From the NCBI GenBank assembly GCA_937935995.1, contig CALGXF010000036.1, positions 1-29,234 of the forward strand: a DNA stretch of 29,234 nt, written 5' to 3'. This DNA is from an uncultured Alphaproteobacteria bacterium (GTDB lineage: Bacteria > Pseudomonadota > Alphaproteobacteria > CAAHEQ01 > UBA3637). The notes below the pieces were generated by a model. The model saw only the letters and a program-made list of their open reading frames with translations. It ran no database searches and was not told where the DNA came from. The position numbers and the translations under genes were made by a program. Shown here one piece after another: positions 7,295-15,912 of this stretch (within the stretch, counting starts at the first letter, position 1; each line of letters begins with the position of its first letter).

Positions 7295-7720
7295 TTACAA
7301 ATGAATTATGTTCACATCCTTCATTTGTTTTGCCAGATACTCAACCAATAATCGGCGATGACATTTATCGGCTGTCGGTTCTGAGCACAAAAAACAAGCT
7401 CCATCCATATCCGGCGTAAACATAAACTTGCGCGCCTGACAAATATGGCGATACTGTTCTTCATAGTCAGACCAACCGATAATCCCGTCTTTGTATCCTT
7501 TTAATAAAGCGGCGGTTGGAGCAAATTCTTTTCGATGTTCATAAGGAATGCGGCATAAAACTTGTAAGAAAAAAGCTAAATCTTTGGACTTGGCAAAGCC
7601 ACTGTCTTTTGTCGACGGATACATACGAACATCCATGATTTTTTGAACCCCGGCTTTTTTCAAAATTGTAAAAAATTCTTGCGCTGTTTTGCCGGCATAG
7701 CCAATCGTATAAAGTTTCAT
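7295..7720 (-). CDS. DUF488 family protein
   Basis: 141 residues, normal length for the compact DUF488 group. Characteristic features: an N-terminal YTIGYAGKT, DVR at 30-32 followed by P and S residues, IPYEHRKEFAP, and the C-terminal LCSEPTADKCHR motif (Cys112, Cys120, His121, Arg122). The biochemical role of the family is not established to my knowledge; the conserved Cys and His suggest metal or redox chemistry. AAAGG lies 4-5 nt before the ATG. It is a single gene just outside the right direct repeat, facing away from the next gene. Confidence 0.88.
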   Translation of the reverse strand: MKLYTIGYAGKTAQEFFTILKKAGVQKIMDVRMYPSTKDSGFAKSKDLAFFLQVLCRIPYEHRKEFAPTAALLKGYKDGIIGWSDYEEQYRHICQARKFMFTPDMDGACFLCSEPTADKCHRRLLVEYLAKQMKDVNIIHL

Positions 7721-7793
7721 AACCTTTCCTTTTCAAAATAAAAATACACCATTACACATTAAAAAACAATGATTTTTCTGTTTATAATAAAGC

Positions 7794-7818
7794 CGCAGAT
7801 TTCTGCGTTTTTTTATTG
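7794..7818 (+). terminator. Hairpin terminator without an obvious upstream gene
   Basis: CGCAG/CTGCG with an ATTT loop followed by TTTTTTTATTGTTTTT. No plus-strand gene precedes it within 700 nt, so it would end either a short unannotated transcript from the 7721-7790 interval or antisense read-through of the DUF488 gene. Confidence 0.55.
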
Positions 7819-7838
7819 TTTTTCTTAAACTTTTCCTC

Positions 7839-7867
7839 TTGTCATTTTCTTAAAAAGAGAGTATGCT
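7839..7867 (+). promoter_or_regulatory. Promoter of the P-loop kinase-like gene
   Basis: TTGTCA (7839-7844), 17-nt spacer, TATGCT (7862-7867). The -10 overlaps an upstream in-frame ATG at 7863, which argues for the later start at 7929. Confidence 0.5.
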
Positions 7868-7928
7868 ACTGCAGTATCTATTTGAAAAAGAAGCACAAAA
7901 TACGTTTAGAATAAACAAGGATTCTTTC

Positions 7929-8480
7929 ATGGAAAAGCTTTGTCCCGAACGAATTTGTATCATCGGTCTGTCGGCCAGCGGCAAATCTACTTTGGCTGAA
8001 AAGTTAGGGCGAATTCTGGCTTACCCGGTTTTACATTTGGATCAAATTGCACACCAACCGGGAACTCAATGGGTTCGTCGACCGTTGGAAGAAACCATAC
8101 AAAAGCATAATCTTTTTATCCGGCAAAAAACATGGATTGTCGAGGGCAATTATTATCGAATGATGCCGCAGCGATTGGCCGATGCAGATACAGTCATTTT
8201 TCTTCATTTCAATCGTTTCGGCTGCGTTTATCGTTATATCAAACGAACGTTGACAAAAGACAAAAACCGCGCCGGTATGTTGGCGGGCGCAACAGACACC
8301 TTTAATTGGAAAATGATGAAATACATTCTGCTGACACAGCCTGCCAAAAAGAAAAAATACATTTCTCTTTTAAAAGAATATCCGCATTTAACCGTTCTTC
8401 ACATGCATTCATTTCAACAAACAGACCGGTTTATATCTGACCTTCTTTCCCTTAAAAAGGATACATTATCAATGTCTTGA
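7929..8480 (+). CDS. P-loop nucleotide kinase-like protein (FlaR/adenylate-kinase-like)
   Basis: 183 residues from ATG 7929, chosen because AAGGA lies 7 nt upstream; the longer frame from 7863 starts inside the probable promoter. Walker A GLSASGKS at 13-20, then a typical TLAEKLGRIL helix, HLDQIAHQPG (LDxI motif), WIVEGNYYRMMPQRL and a DTVIFLHFNR strand. This is the pattern of the small 'DNA topology modulation'/FlaR-related and adenylate-kinase-like family. The substrate is unknown. A consensus -35 for the downstream pilin-like gene overlaps its stop codon. Confidence 0.82.
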   Translation: MEKLCPERICIIGLSASGKSTLAEKLGRILAYPVLHLDQIAHQPGTQWVRRPLEETIQKHNLFIRQKTWIVEGNYYRMMPQRLADADTVIFLHFNRFGCVYRYIKRTLTKDKNRAGMLAGATDTFNWKMMKYILLTQPAKKKKYISLLKEYPHLTVLHMHSFQQTDRFISDLLSLKKDTLSMS

Positions 8481-8505
8481 CATCTAAAAAAAATTTTTTT
8501 AATCT
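8477..8505 (+). promoter_or_regulatory. Candidate promoter with an A8/T7 spacer
   Basis: Perfect -35 TTGACA (8477-8482), 17-nt spacer dominated by eight A (8486-8493) then T, and a weak -10 TAATCT (8500-8505). It sits 32 nt upstream of the pilin-like gene's start. The adjoining A and T runs would bend DNA and could slip. Confidence 0.4.
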
Positions 8506-8537
8506 AAATTTATATCTAAATGGAACGGAGCTGCTTT

Positions 8538-10442
8538 ATGAAAAAACAACTCGTTTATTTAAATAAAGGTCGAACGATTGTCGAAATGCTGAGCGTTTTG
8601 GCAATTGTCGGCGTATTAAGTATCGGCAGCCTTTTCGGAATCCGCCTTGCTTTAGCAAAATATCATGCCAATTTGATAGCCGGCGACGTTATGTTACAAG
8701 CACAATTTGTTTTAAGTCAAGATAATCTGATTGAAGGCGATTTTTTAACTCCAACTTTTCAAACGGAATCCGGAAAATCGTTATCTTCGACAATTTACGT
8801 TGACGGATTTGATGTCCAAGTTCCGGATGTCAACAAATCCGTTTGCGAACAGCTTTTAAAAACTCAAAAAGATCCTATTTTAGACATTTTAATCAATAAT
8901 GATCCGCAAATAACAACCTGCCCCGATATCAGCCAACTTTTCTTTTTATTTGCTTTTCCGACAAATGAAACGGATACCTGTATACCGGCTTGCGGTTCTT
9001 GTGAAACGTGCCGTGACGGAGAATGTATCGTTGATCCGAAAATTCAACTGTGCCGAACGGAAACGGGAGAAGAAGGTTATTGCATGGACGGAACATGTCT
9101 GCGTTGTCCGAACCAATCGGCTGATTTGCATTGCGCTCCGTGTGAACGCAAATACACGAATTCAAACGGATGCCCCGAATGTATTCCCTTACAAGACGGA
9201 GAAGCCTGCATGACACCGGGAGGCAGTCCCGGCACATGTCAAGGGACTGTTTGCATTTGCGCCGAAACAGAATATGCATCCGAAGATAAATGCTATCCGT
9301 GTCCGGATCATGCGGTATGTGACGGTATTGATTTTTTCTGTGACGAAAATTACAAAGTCAACAGCACCAATGACGGATGCGAAGAAATAGACGGATCAAC
9401 TTGTACTTCGCAAGCTGATTGCAACAGCCAACCCGGATATTATTGCGAACTGTCCAGCTATGCGCCCGGAGCATCCTACTGCGAACCGGAAATCACGGGA
9501 ACGGGAACATGCAAAAAAGCAAGCGGTTCTGTCGTTATTGCCCGGAACGGCCAGAAATTTTTTGTCTCCAACTCTGATTATCTGTTTTACTGGAGCGCCA
9601 AAAACTTTTGTCAAAGCAAAGGGTTAATGTTGGCCACCATCAATGAAGCCTGTCCGGGATGGGACGGAACGGAAGGCGCAGACGGGGCTTGTCAAAATTT
9701 TGACGGCGTAACGCAATCTTCCATTATGGGTTGGACAGAAACAAATGCCAATAATTGTGCCAAATACTATGTCTATTTAAATTCGGGAAAAGTCGGTCAC
9801 AAACCTTACTTTTACAGCAATTTACAAGCACTGTGCATGGATGACGGCCGATATTCTTGTACTTCCGATCAATATTTAGACGGAGAATTTTGTACCGACT
9901 GTCCGGCAAACGCCACGTGTGACGGTGTTCACTTTGTCTGCAACTCAGGTTATTTACTGAACGAAGAAACCAATACATGCGATGCCATTGACGGAACAAA
10001 ATGCACGCAACAATCTGATTGTGGCGGAGCCAGCGGTTATTTCTGTCAATATGCGGATTATCCGGGCAGTTCTTATTGCAGTGCAACCGTTGCCGGTAAC
10101 GGAACATGTGAAAAAGCATCCGGAACGGTTATCACGGGCAAAAACGGACAAACTTACTTGTTGTCTGCCGACGCATACATGTATTATTGGAGTGCCAAAA
10201 ATTTCTGTGAAAGCAATGGCATGCATTTGGCATCAATGGCTGAAGCTTGCCCCGATTGGACAAACGAAGAAGGAAAAGATAATGCTTGTCCGAACTTAAC
10301 CGGTACATCAGGGACATCTATCATGGGATGGACGGACACCAATGCCAATAACTGTGCCAAACATTACGTGTTTTTGAACAGCGGAAGAGTCGGACACAAG
10401 GCTTATTATTACACAAACTTGCGGGCGTTGTGCGTTCCTTAA
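8538..10442 (+). CDS. Type IV prepilin-headed cysteine-rich protein with two lectin-like modules
   Basis: 634 residues from ATG 8538, preferred over 8520 because GGAG lies 7 nt before it. The leader MKKQLVYLNKG ends in the prepilin-peptidase Gly11; the mature protein begins RTIVE, with the conserved Glu5 and a hydrophobic helix (MLSVLAIVGVLSIGSLFGI). Position +1 is Arg, not Phe. Residues 15-150 resemble a pilin globular region. After residue 150 come Cys-rich stretches (CIPACGSCETC). Two tandem copies of a roughly 200-residue module follow (about 282-440 and 482-634), each with W.SAKNFC...G(L/M).LA, SIMGWT(E/D)TNANNCAK and ALC. This Trp/Cys layout recalls C-type lectin-like folds. Likely an assembled or membrane-anchored surface adhesin; that role is inference. 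Confidence 0.88.
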   Translation: MKKQLVYLNKGRTIVEMLSVLAIVGVLSIGSLFGIRLALAKYHANLIAGDVMLQAQFVLSQDNLIEGDFLTPTFQTESGKSLSSTIYVDGFDVQVPDVNKSVCEQLLKTQKDPILDILINNDPQITTCPDISQLFFLFAFPTNETDTCIPACGSCETCRDGECIVDPKIQLCRTETGEEGYCMDGTCLRCPNQSADLHCAPCERKYTNSNGCPECIPLQDGEACMTPGGSPGTCQGTVCICAETEYASEDKCYPCPDHAVCDGIDFFCDENYKVNSTNDGCEEIDGSTCTSQADCNSQPGYYCELSSYAPGASYCEPEITGTGTCKKASGSVVIARNGQKFFVSNSDYLFYWSAKNFCQSKGLMLATINEACPGWDGTEGADGACQNFDGVTQSSIMGWTETNANNCAKYYVYLNSGKVGHKPYFYSNLQALCMDDGRYSCTSDQYLDGEFCTDCPANATCDGVHFVCNSGYLLNEETNTCDAIDGTKCTQQSDCGGASGYFCQYADYPGSSYCSATVAGNGTCEKASGTVITGKNGQTYLLSADAYMYYWSAKNFCESNGMHLASMAEACPDWTNEEGKDNACPNLTGTSGTSIMGWTDTNANNCAKHYVFLNSGRVGHKAYYYTNLRALCVP

Positions 10443-10495
10443 AGAGTTTGTTTTGTCGTTTTCTTTATCTGCCTAGCTCAAGGCAGTGTGTCAAA

Positions 10496-11983
10496 CTATT
10501 TGCGTTTATCGCGCGAACCGAATAATAACTGCATCAGTTTTTCTTCCGGCAACAATTGCGGTCGCGGCAATAAATCCGTTTTATCCGTCACATGATAGCA
10601 TGACAAGGGGCGTTTTTGATGATGTAACGTATCCTCTAAATAGCAAACCAATTGGGTTCCCGACCGAGACGCTTGTATTGTTTTACGATTCAAAGCCGTT
10701 TCCAATCGGCGGACTTCTTTATCATCTTGCCGACAAAGTGCGTCGGCATAGGCCAACACAAACTTCAAAACAGACCGAGCCACCGGCGGCAATTTCATTT
10801 GTTTTTCTTTTGCTGACCCCAAATAAGCCATTGTTTCTCTTTGGAAGCAGTCTTCCTCTTTATACAAACGCCGTACACGCGTAATCAACTGATAAAAATC
10901 TTGATATTCCGTTTCCCGACCGTCTTTATGTTGATCCGCATGATATTGAAAATATCGGCAGACTTGTGCCATGACCGGCGTATTGGAAAGCACAAGATGG
11001 GGTCTTTCCACTTCATGAATTAATTCATGTAAAAATATGCCCGAAGTCACGGAATGAAGCGTCACTTGATTACCATGACTGATTCCATCTGCCCTTTGCT
11101 CTTTATCTGCCGAAAGCAAAAATATGCCACCCTTTTGGATAAAGGAAACCAACAATGGTTTTTCGGGGCCGTTCATAAATCGTTCGTATATATCAATAAA
11201 GGCCGGAATCTTTTGAACAGCTACCGCATAGGGTCCTTTTAAATTTTCCTTAATGACGGAAAGATTTTCCATTTTCATCAAGAGCATTGTGTGTTTTTCC
11301 AATTCTTCTGATGACGTGGCTTCATTGCTTTTTCGTTCTATCTCTTTTCGTTTTTCCGACGTCCAATGAAGGCGCTTCGGTTCGTCTTCAATCACCTGCG
11401 TTAACACGCTTACCGGATCTTTTTGACGCAAATCCGACGCCATCAGCCCCGAAAATCGAACATAATCAACTTCAAATCCACCCAATTCAATCGGCGGCAA
11501 AGCCCCTGCCCGATCGGCACCGAATAAATATGCCATGTCGCTTTTGTCTTTTAATTTACCGCGTAAGAACTCACTTTTTTCATTCAAAAGAGCATAACAA
11601 TGCCATAAAATATCCAGCTTCCGAAAAGACATTTGCGGATGCGTCGATTGATACTGTCTGATATCTTTTTGCAAAGCCAAAATTTCCTGATCCGTTTCGG
11701 GCCGCCACGCTTCCAATACTTTTTCCAACAAATGCAACGGGTGCTTTGTTAATAAATCCTGCAACACATTTTTGCCCGGAAAAGCCGTTTCATATAACGT
11801 CGGTAATACGTTTGACCGCATCAAATTTGCCAACAACACGCCGTCTTGTTCCTCCAACGCCTGACGGATATTTTTTGTAAAAAGCTGCGGCTGTGTCAAA
11901 ATCTTCATAAACAGTTGCATATCCCGCTTTTCACCCGTTATCTTTTGACGGATTTCATCATTTGTCCAACTTGATTGATTCAT
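10496..11983 (-). CDS. Unrecognised protein with HExxH motif (possible zinc metallopeptidase)
   Basis: 495 residues, family not recognised. HELIH at 319-323 (IFLHELIHEVER) fits the zincin HExxH consensus, and a later QRETMAYLGSA segment could supply a glutamate third ligand, as in gluzincins. There is no signal peptide or membrane segment. The first 300 residues are helical and charged, with a possible coiled-coil stretch (RKEIERKSNEATSSEELEKH). The start is good: AAGGAGAGG with 5-6 nt spacing to ATG 11983. It is a single gene with its own promoter, convergent with the pilin-like gene and divergent from the carboxypeptidase. It could be an effector, a toxin-like protease or a housekeeping peptidase; HExxH alone also occurs by chance. 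Confidence 0.7.
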   Translation of the reverse strand: MNQSSWTNDEIRQKITGEKRDMQLFMKILTQPQLFTKNIRQALEEQDGVLLANLMRSNVLPTLYETAFPGKNVLQDLLTKHPLHLLEKVLEAWRPETDQEILALQKDIRQYQSTHPQMSFRKLDILWHCYALLNEKSEFLRGKLKDKSDMAYLFGADRAGALPPIELGGFEVDYVRFSGLMASDLRQKDPVSVLTQVIEDEPKRLHWTSEKRKEIERKSNEATSSEELEKHTMLLMKMENLSVIKENLKGPYAVAVQKIPAFIDIYERFMNGPEKPLLVSFIQKGGIFLLSADKEQRADGISHGNQVTLHSVTSGIFLHELIHEVERPHLVLSNTPVMAQVCRYFQYHADQHKDGRETEYQDFYQLITRVRRLYKEEDCFQRETMAYLGSAKEKQMKLPPVARSVLKFVLAYADALCRQDDKEVRRLETALNRKTIQASRSGTQLVCYLEDTLHHQKRPLSCYHVTDKTDLLPRPQLLPEEKLMQLLFGSRDKRK

Positions 11984-12014
11984 ACGCCCTCTCCTTTTGT
12001 TTATGAATATAAAT

Positions 12015-12043
12015 AAGATACCACAAAAATGTCATTTTGTCAA
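12015..12043 (-). promoter_or_regulatory. Promoter of the HExxH gene
   Basis: On the minus strand, TTGACA (12043-12038), 17-nt spacer, TATCTT (12020-12015). It lies about 30 nt before the start codon. Confidence 0.6.
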
Positions 12044-12059
12044 CTTTTTTACAAGTTGA
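12040..12059. promoter_or_regulatory. Dyad overlapping the -35, possible operator
   Basis: TCAACTT and AAGTTGA, 6 nt apart, lie between two divergent genes and overlap the minus-strand -35. The size and position suit a repressor site, but no regulator is identifiable nearby. Confidence 0.3.
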
Positions 12060-12140
12060 AAAGGAATTTTTATAAACCGTTTATTAAGTTTTCTTTGAAA
12101 GAATGGGAACAGAGTTTGGGGTCGAATCGGGACAACATGA

Positions 12141-13406
12141 ATGTTTTTGAAAAAGGTTTTCTTTTGTCTTTTCTTGATGGCATGGGCGTTGCCGACTTAC
12201 GCATGGAAAACGCCGTCGACATTGGTTGCCGATGCGCAAAGCGGCTATGTGTTGCATGCCAAAAACGCTGACATGAAACAATACCCGGCGTCGTTAACCA
12301 AAGTCATGACACTTTATATTACGTTTGATGCCCTTGAAAAAGGGTATATTCGTATGGATGATTTAATTCCCGTTTCCAAACACGCCGCCCGGCAACCGAA
12401 ATCCAAATTGGGATTAAAAGCCGGCACCGTCATGACCGTTCGAGAAGCTATTTTGGCTTTGATTGTCAAATCGGCCAATGATGCGGCTGTTGTTCTGGCC
12501 GAAGCGCTGGCACCGTCGGAACAGGAATTTGCCCAAATGATGACTTCTGTCGCACACGACTTGGGATTACAGGATACAACGTTTAAAAACGCATCCGGGT
12601 TGCATGATCCCGAACAAGTTACGTCTGCCAAAGACATGGCTATTTTAGCCATCGCTATGATGAATCACTTCCCACAATATTATCCGTTATTTGCTACCAA
12701 AAGCTTTCAGTTTGACGGCAAAACGTACTATTCCCATAATTCGATTTTGCTGTATTACAAAGGCGCCGAAGGATTTAAAACCGGCTTTATTTCAGCCGTC
12801 GGCTACAACATTGTTTCCACAGCACATCGTGACGGTCGGACATTGGTCGGGGTCGTTATCGGACAAGATTCGGCACAAAAACGAGACAAACAAATGAAAA
12901 CCTTACTCGACAAAGGCTTTGTCAAAGTCAAAGAAAAACAAGCCGAATTAAAAGTTGCCGGCGAAAATCCGTTTTTTAAAAAAGCCTATATTTCAAGCGC
13001 ACACCGAACCAAATATGAGCCTCTTTTAAAAGCCAACATTGCCCGAACCAAACGGAAAGTCGCCGAAATGACAACTGCCGGCAATCCGATTTTACTGGCT
13101 TCCGTTCCGATGGCTCCTGTTGAAGAAGAAAGCGTCACCATTGAACAAGGGGACTACACGCCGGCAGAATGGAGTATTCAAGTCGGTGCCTTTTCATCCA
13201 AAACAAAAGCGCAAAAACAAGCTCAAACGGCTCAAGATCTCTTAAATTTTCATACCACATCCATTCGTCTGCCAACGCATGAAAAACTGTTCCGTTCGCG
13301 GCTGGCCGGCTTTGAAACAAAAGAAGATGCCGAAGCGGCGTGTGCCGTTTTAAAGTCCAATGCCTTTCCGTGCCTGCCGATTGCACCTTCGAAAAAACTG
13401 CCCTAA
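12141..13406 (+). CDS. dacA: D-alanyl-D-alanine carboxypeptidase with C-terminal SPOR domain
   Basis: 421 residues. Low-molecular-weight penicillin-binding protein that trims the terminal D-Ala of peptidoglycan stem peptides in the periplasm. The signal peptide spans about 1-21 (hydrophobic core, cleavage after TYA). Catalytic motifs are complete: Ser51-x-x-Lys54 (SLTK), Ser111-Ala-Asn113 and Lys213-Thr-Gly215. A Lys-rich linker leads to a SPOR domain at about 344-415 (WSIQVGAFSSKTKAQ...), which binds denuded septal peptidoglycan. This fusion is common in Alphaproteobacteria. The ribosome site before ATG 12141 is poor (CGGGAC). bamD, recN and ligA follow on the same strand after a 67-nt gap. 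Confidence 0.93.
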   Translation: MFLKKVFFCLFLMAWALPTYAWKTPSTLVADAQSGYVLHAKNADMKQYPASLTKVMTLYITFDALEKGYIRMDDLIPVSKHAARQPKSKLGLKAGTVMTVREAILALIVKSANDAAVVLAEALAPSEQEFAQMMTSVAHDLGLQDTTFKNASGLHDPEQVTSAKDMAILAIAMMNHFPQYYPLFATKSFQFDGKTYYSHNSILLYYKGAEGFKTGFISAVGYNIVSTAHRDGRTLVGVVIGQDSAQKRDKQMKTLLDKGFVKVKEKQAELKVAGENPFFKKAYISSAHRTKYEPLLKANIARTKRKVAEMTTAGNPILLASVPMAPVEEESVTIEQGDYTPAEWSIQVGAFSSKTKAQKQAQTAQDLLNFHTTSIRLPTHEKLFRSRLAGFETKEDAEAACAVLKSNAFPCLPIAPSKKLP

Positions 13407-13473
13407 ATGAAATTTTCCTTTTCTCTTGTGCAAAAAATGGCTATATTGAGGGAAGATACGAAAGGGATTTTAA

Positions 13474-14235
13474 ATGATATCTTATTTTCAAAAAATCGGA
13501 TTAATGCTTTTGATACCGTGTTTGCTGGTGGCCTGCTCTTCAACAAAGCAAGCGCCGATGCCCGAACGCAGTGTCGAAGACCTTTACAACGAAGCGATGG
13601 ACAAGGCCGAAAAAAATGAATTAAAAGAAGCCGTAACGCTTTTTGACGAAGTCGAACGCCAACATCCTTATTCTCCGTGGGCGGCCAAAGCCCAAATTAT
13701 GGCAGCTTATTTAAACTACCATAATGCCAAATACGATGACGCCGTTTTGGCTTTGGATCGTTTCTTACAACTGCATCCGGGAAATCAATATGCGCCTTAT
13801 GCCTATTATTTGAAAGGGATGAGTTATTATGAACAAATTTCCGACGTCGCACGGGATCAAAAAATGACTCAAATGGCGATGGAAACATTCGGACGATTGG
13901 TAATTTTGTATCCGAATACGGACTATGCCAAAGATGCCAAAGGAAAAATCATTTTAACGCAAAATCACTTGGCCGGCAAAGAAATGGATATCGGGCGGTA
14001 TTACTTGAAACAAAAACGATATGCCGCTGCCTTAAACCGCTTTGGTGATGTTGTTCGGCATTATCAAACATCCATGCATACACAGGAAGCTTTGTTCAGA
14101 ATGACGGAAGCCTATCTGGCTTTGGGGTTGAAACAAGACGCTAAACGGGCGGCAGTTGTTCTGGGATACAACTATCCGAATTCCAAGTGGTATCAAAAGG
14201 CGTACAAGCTGTTGAAAAAGAATGGAGTGTCATAA
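13474..14235 (+). CDS. bamD: Outer membrane assembly lipoprotein BamD
   Basis: 253 residues. BamD is an essential lipoprotein partner of BamA in inserting beta-barrel proteins into the outer membrane. The signal peptide ends in a lipobox LVAC with Cys21. The body is TPR-like: SVEDLYNEAMDKAEKNELKEAVTLF..., HPYSPWA, LHPGNQYAPYAYYLKGMSYY, YPNTDYA and a C-terminal YPNSKWYQKAYKLL, all typical of YfiO/ComL. AAAGG precedes the ATG. The gene is followed with no gap by recN (GTG at 14236 abuts the stop); bamD-recN-ligA is a common alphaproteobacterial order. Confidence 0.95.
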   Translation: MISYFQKIGLMLLIPCLLVACSSTKQAPMPERSVEDLYNEAMDKAEKNELKEAVTLFDEVERQHPYSPWAAKAQIMAAYLNYHNAKYDDAVLALDRFLQLHPGNQYAPYAYYLKGMSYYEQISDVARDQKMTQMAMETFGRLVILYPNTDYAKDAKGKIILTQNHLAGKEMDIGRYYLKQKRYAAALNRFGDVVRHYQTSMHTQEALFRMTEAYLALGLKQDAKRAAVVLGYNYPNSKWYQKAYKLLKKNGVS

Positions 14236-15912
14236 GTGCTGACCGGATTATCTATCCGAAATGTTGTTCTGATTGAAAAACTCGACCTGACGTTTGAAAA
14301 AGGGCTGTGTGTTTTCACGGGCGAAACAGGCGCCGGCAAATCAATTTTGCTGGATGCGTTGTCATTGGCGCTCGGGGCCCGATCCGACGCCGGTCTCATC
14401 CGTTACGGAGCAGATCAATTATCCGTCAGTGCCGCCTTTATGATTGACGAAACACACCCGTTATTTGCCTTGTTGAAAGATCAAGGGTTGGAGGCCGAAA
14501 ATCCCCTTATCCTGCGGCGGATTGTCATGAAAGACGGCAAATCAAAGGCCTTTGTCAATGACCAGTTAATCAGTGCTTCACTGTTGCGGCAAATCGGAGA
14601 CATGTTGGTTGAAATCCATGGCCAATTCGCCAGTCACGGTTTGTTAAACCCGGCAACGCACATTCATGTTTTGGATGCCTACGGGGAATTGCAAAATGAA
14701 GTTGAGGCATGTAGCACGGCTTATCGCGCATGGAAAGAAAAACAAGCGGCCGTTCAAGAAGCCGAACGTATTTTGGCCGCCGCCAAAGCCGAAGAAGATT
14801 ATTTGCGCCACGCGGTCAAAGAATTGGAAAGTTTTGCCCCCGAAGTCGGAGAAGAAGAAGCGCTTTCCGTTCGGCGTACGGCTCTCATGAATGCGGAAAA
14901 AATAACAGAAAGCCTGAACAATGCCTATATGACGTTGTCAAGCGGCGGTTCGACCACGGTTGAAGGAATGATTCGCTCGGCACAACGCGAGCTTGAAAAA
15001 GCATCTCGATTAAGTGACGGCAGTTTTGATGACCTCATCACATGTTTGGATCAAGTCTCCGACAGTTTGAACGAAGCCGTTGAACAATTGGAAGCCAAGT
15101 CGAATGATTTTGAAGATCCGGCTTTGGAATTGGAACAAGTGGAAGAACGATACTTTTCGTTAAAAGAACTGGCGCGCAAACACAGATGTGACAGCGATGA
15201 GTTGCCCGGCCTGTTAACAACGTATCAGACACAGCTGGCGACATTGGACAAAGGCGAAGAAGAACTGACGGCGTTACAAAAACAACAAGAAGAAATGCGA
15301 TTGGCGTTTTTAAAAGCCGCGCAAACCTTATCGGTCAAACGCCAAAAAACAGCGCAACACTTGGACAAAGCCGTCGGAGCGGAATTACCGGCATTAAAAC
15401 TCGGCAAAGCTCATTTTCAAACTGTTTTGGAAGAATTGCCCGAATCCGAAGCCAGCCCGAGCGGCCTGAATCGGGTTACGTTTTGCGTATCGACAAATGC
15501 CGCACCGCCGGCACCCATTCATAAGATTGCGTCGGGCGGTGAACTGGCTCGGTTTATGTTGGCCTTAAAAGTGAATCTGGCGCAAACCGAAAATATCGAC
15601 ACAATGATTTTTGATGAAGTTGACAGCGGAATCGGCGGAGCAACAGCTTCTGCCGTCGGAGAACGATTACGCCGGTTGGCTGAAGACCGCCAAGTTTTGG
15701 TCGTAACGCATTCACCGCAAGTTGCTGCTTTCGGGACTCATCACATGAACGTTTCCAAAACGGACGGAACGAACGGCGCCGTTTTAACAACGGTTATTTT
15801 GCTTGAAAACACCTCTCGAATTGAAGAAATTGCCCGGATGTTGTCCGGTGCCGAAATAACAGCCGCAGCGCGCAAAGCTGCCGAAACATTATTGGAGAAA
15901 TCATGTCTTTAA
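14236..15912 (+). CDS. recN: DNA repair protein RecN
   Basis: 558 residues, SMC-like ATPase that acts in double-strand break repair. GTG start immediately after the bamD stop, with GGAG upstream. Walker A GETGAGKS at 29-36. Two coiled-coil arms occupy the middle (Ala/Glu/Lys-rich, about 155-370). The ABC signature SGGE is at 433-436, Walker B ends in Asp460-Glu461, and VLVVTHSPQVAA follows. It overlaps ligA by 10 nt, so translation is probably coupled. Confidence 0.96.
   Translation: MLTGLSIRNVVLIEKLDLTFEKGLCVFTGETGAGKSILLDALSLALGARSDAGLIRYGADQLSVSAAFMIDETHPLFALLKDQGLEAENPLILRRIVMKDGKSKAFVNDQLISASLLRQIGDMLVEIHGQFASHGLLNPATHIHVLDAYGELQNEVEACSTAYRAWKEKQAAVQEAERILAAAKAEEDYLRHAVKELESFAPEVGEEEALSVRRTALMNAEKITESLNNAYMTLSSGGSTTVEGMIRSAQRELEKASRLSDGSFDDLITCLDQVSDSLNEAVEQLEAKSNDFEDPALELEQVEERYFSLKELARKHRCDSDELPGLLTTYQTQLATLDKGEEELTALQKQQEEMRLAFLKAAQTLSVKRQKTAQHLDKAVGAELPALKLGKAHFQTVLEELPESEASPSGLNRVTFCVSTNAAPPAPIHKIASGGELARFMLALKVNLAQTENIDTMIFDEVDSGIGGATASAVGERLRRLAEDRQVLVVTHSPQVAAFGTHHMNVSKTDGTNGAVLTTVILLENTSRIEEIARMLSGAEITAAARKAAETLLEKSCL

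Noticed and set aside
10472..10490. CTGCCT/AGGCAG hairpin between the pilin-like gene and the convergent HExxH gene
   Set aside because: The stem is short and neither side has a T tract, so it is not a convincing terminator.
12029..12271. 80-codon frame overlapping the carboxypeptidase start
   Set aside because: It is out of frame with a well-supported signal peptide and catalytic domain, and lacks family features.
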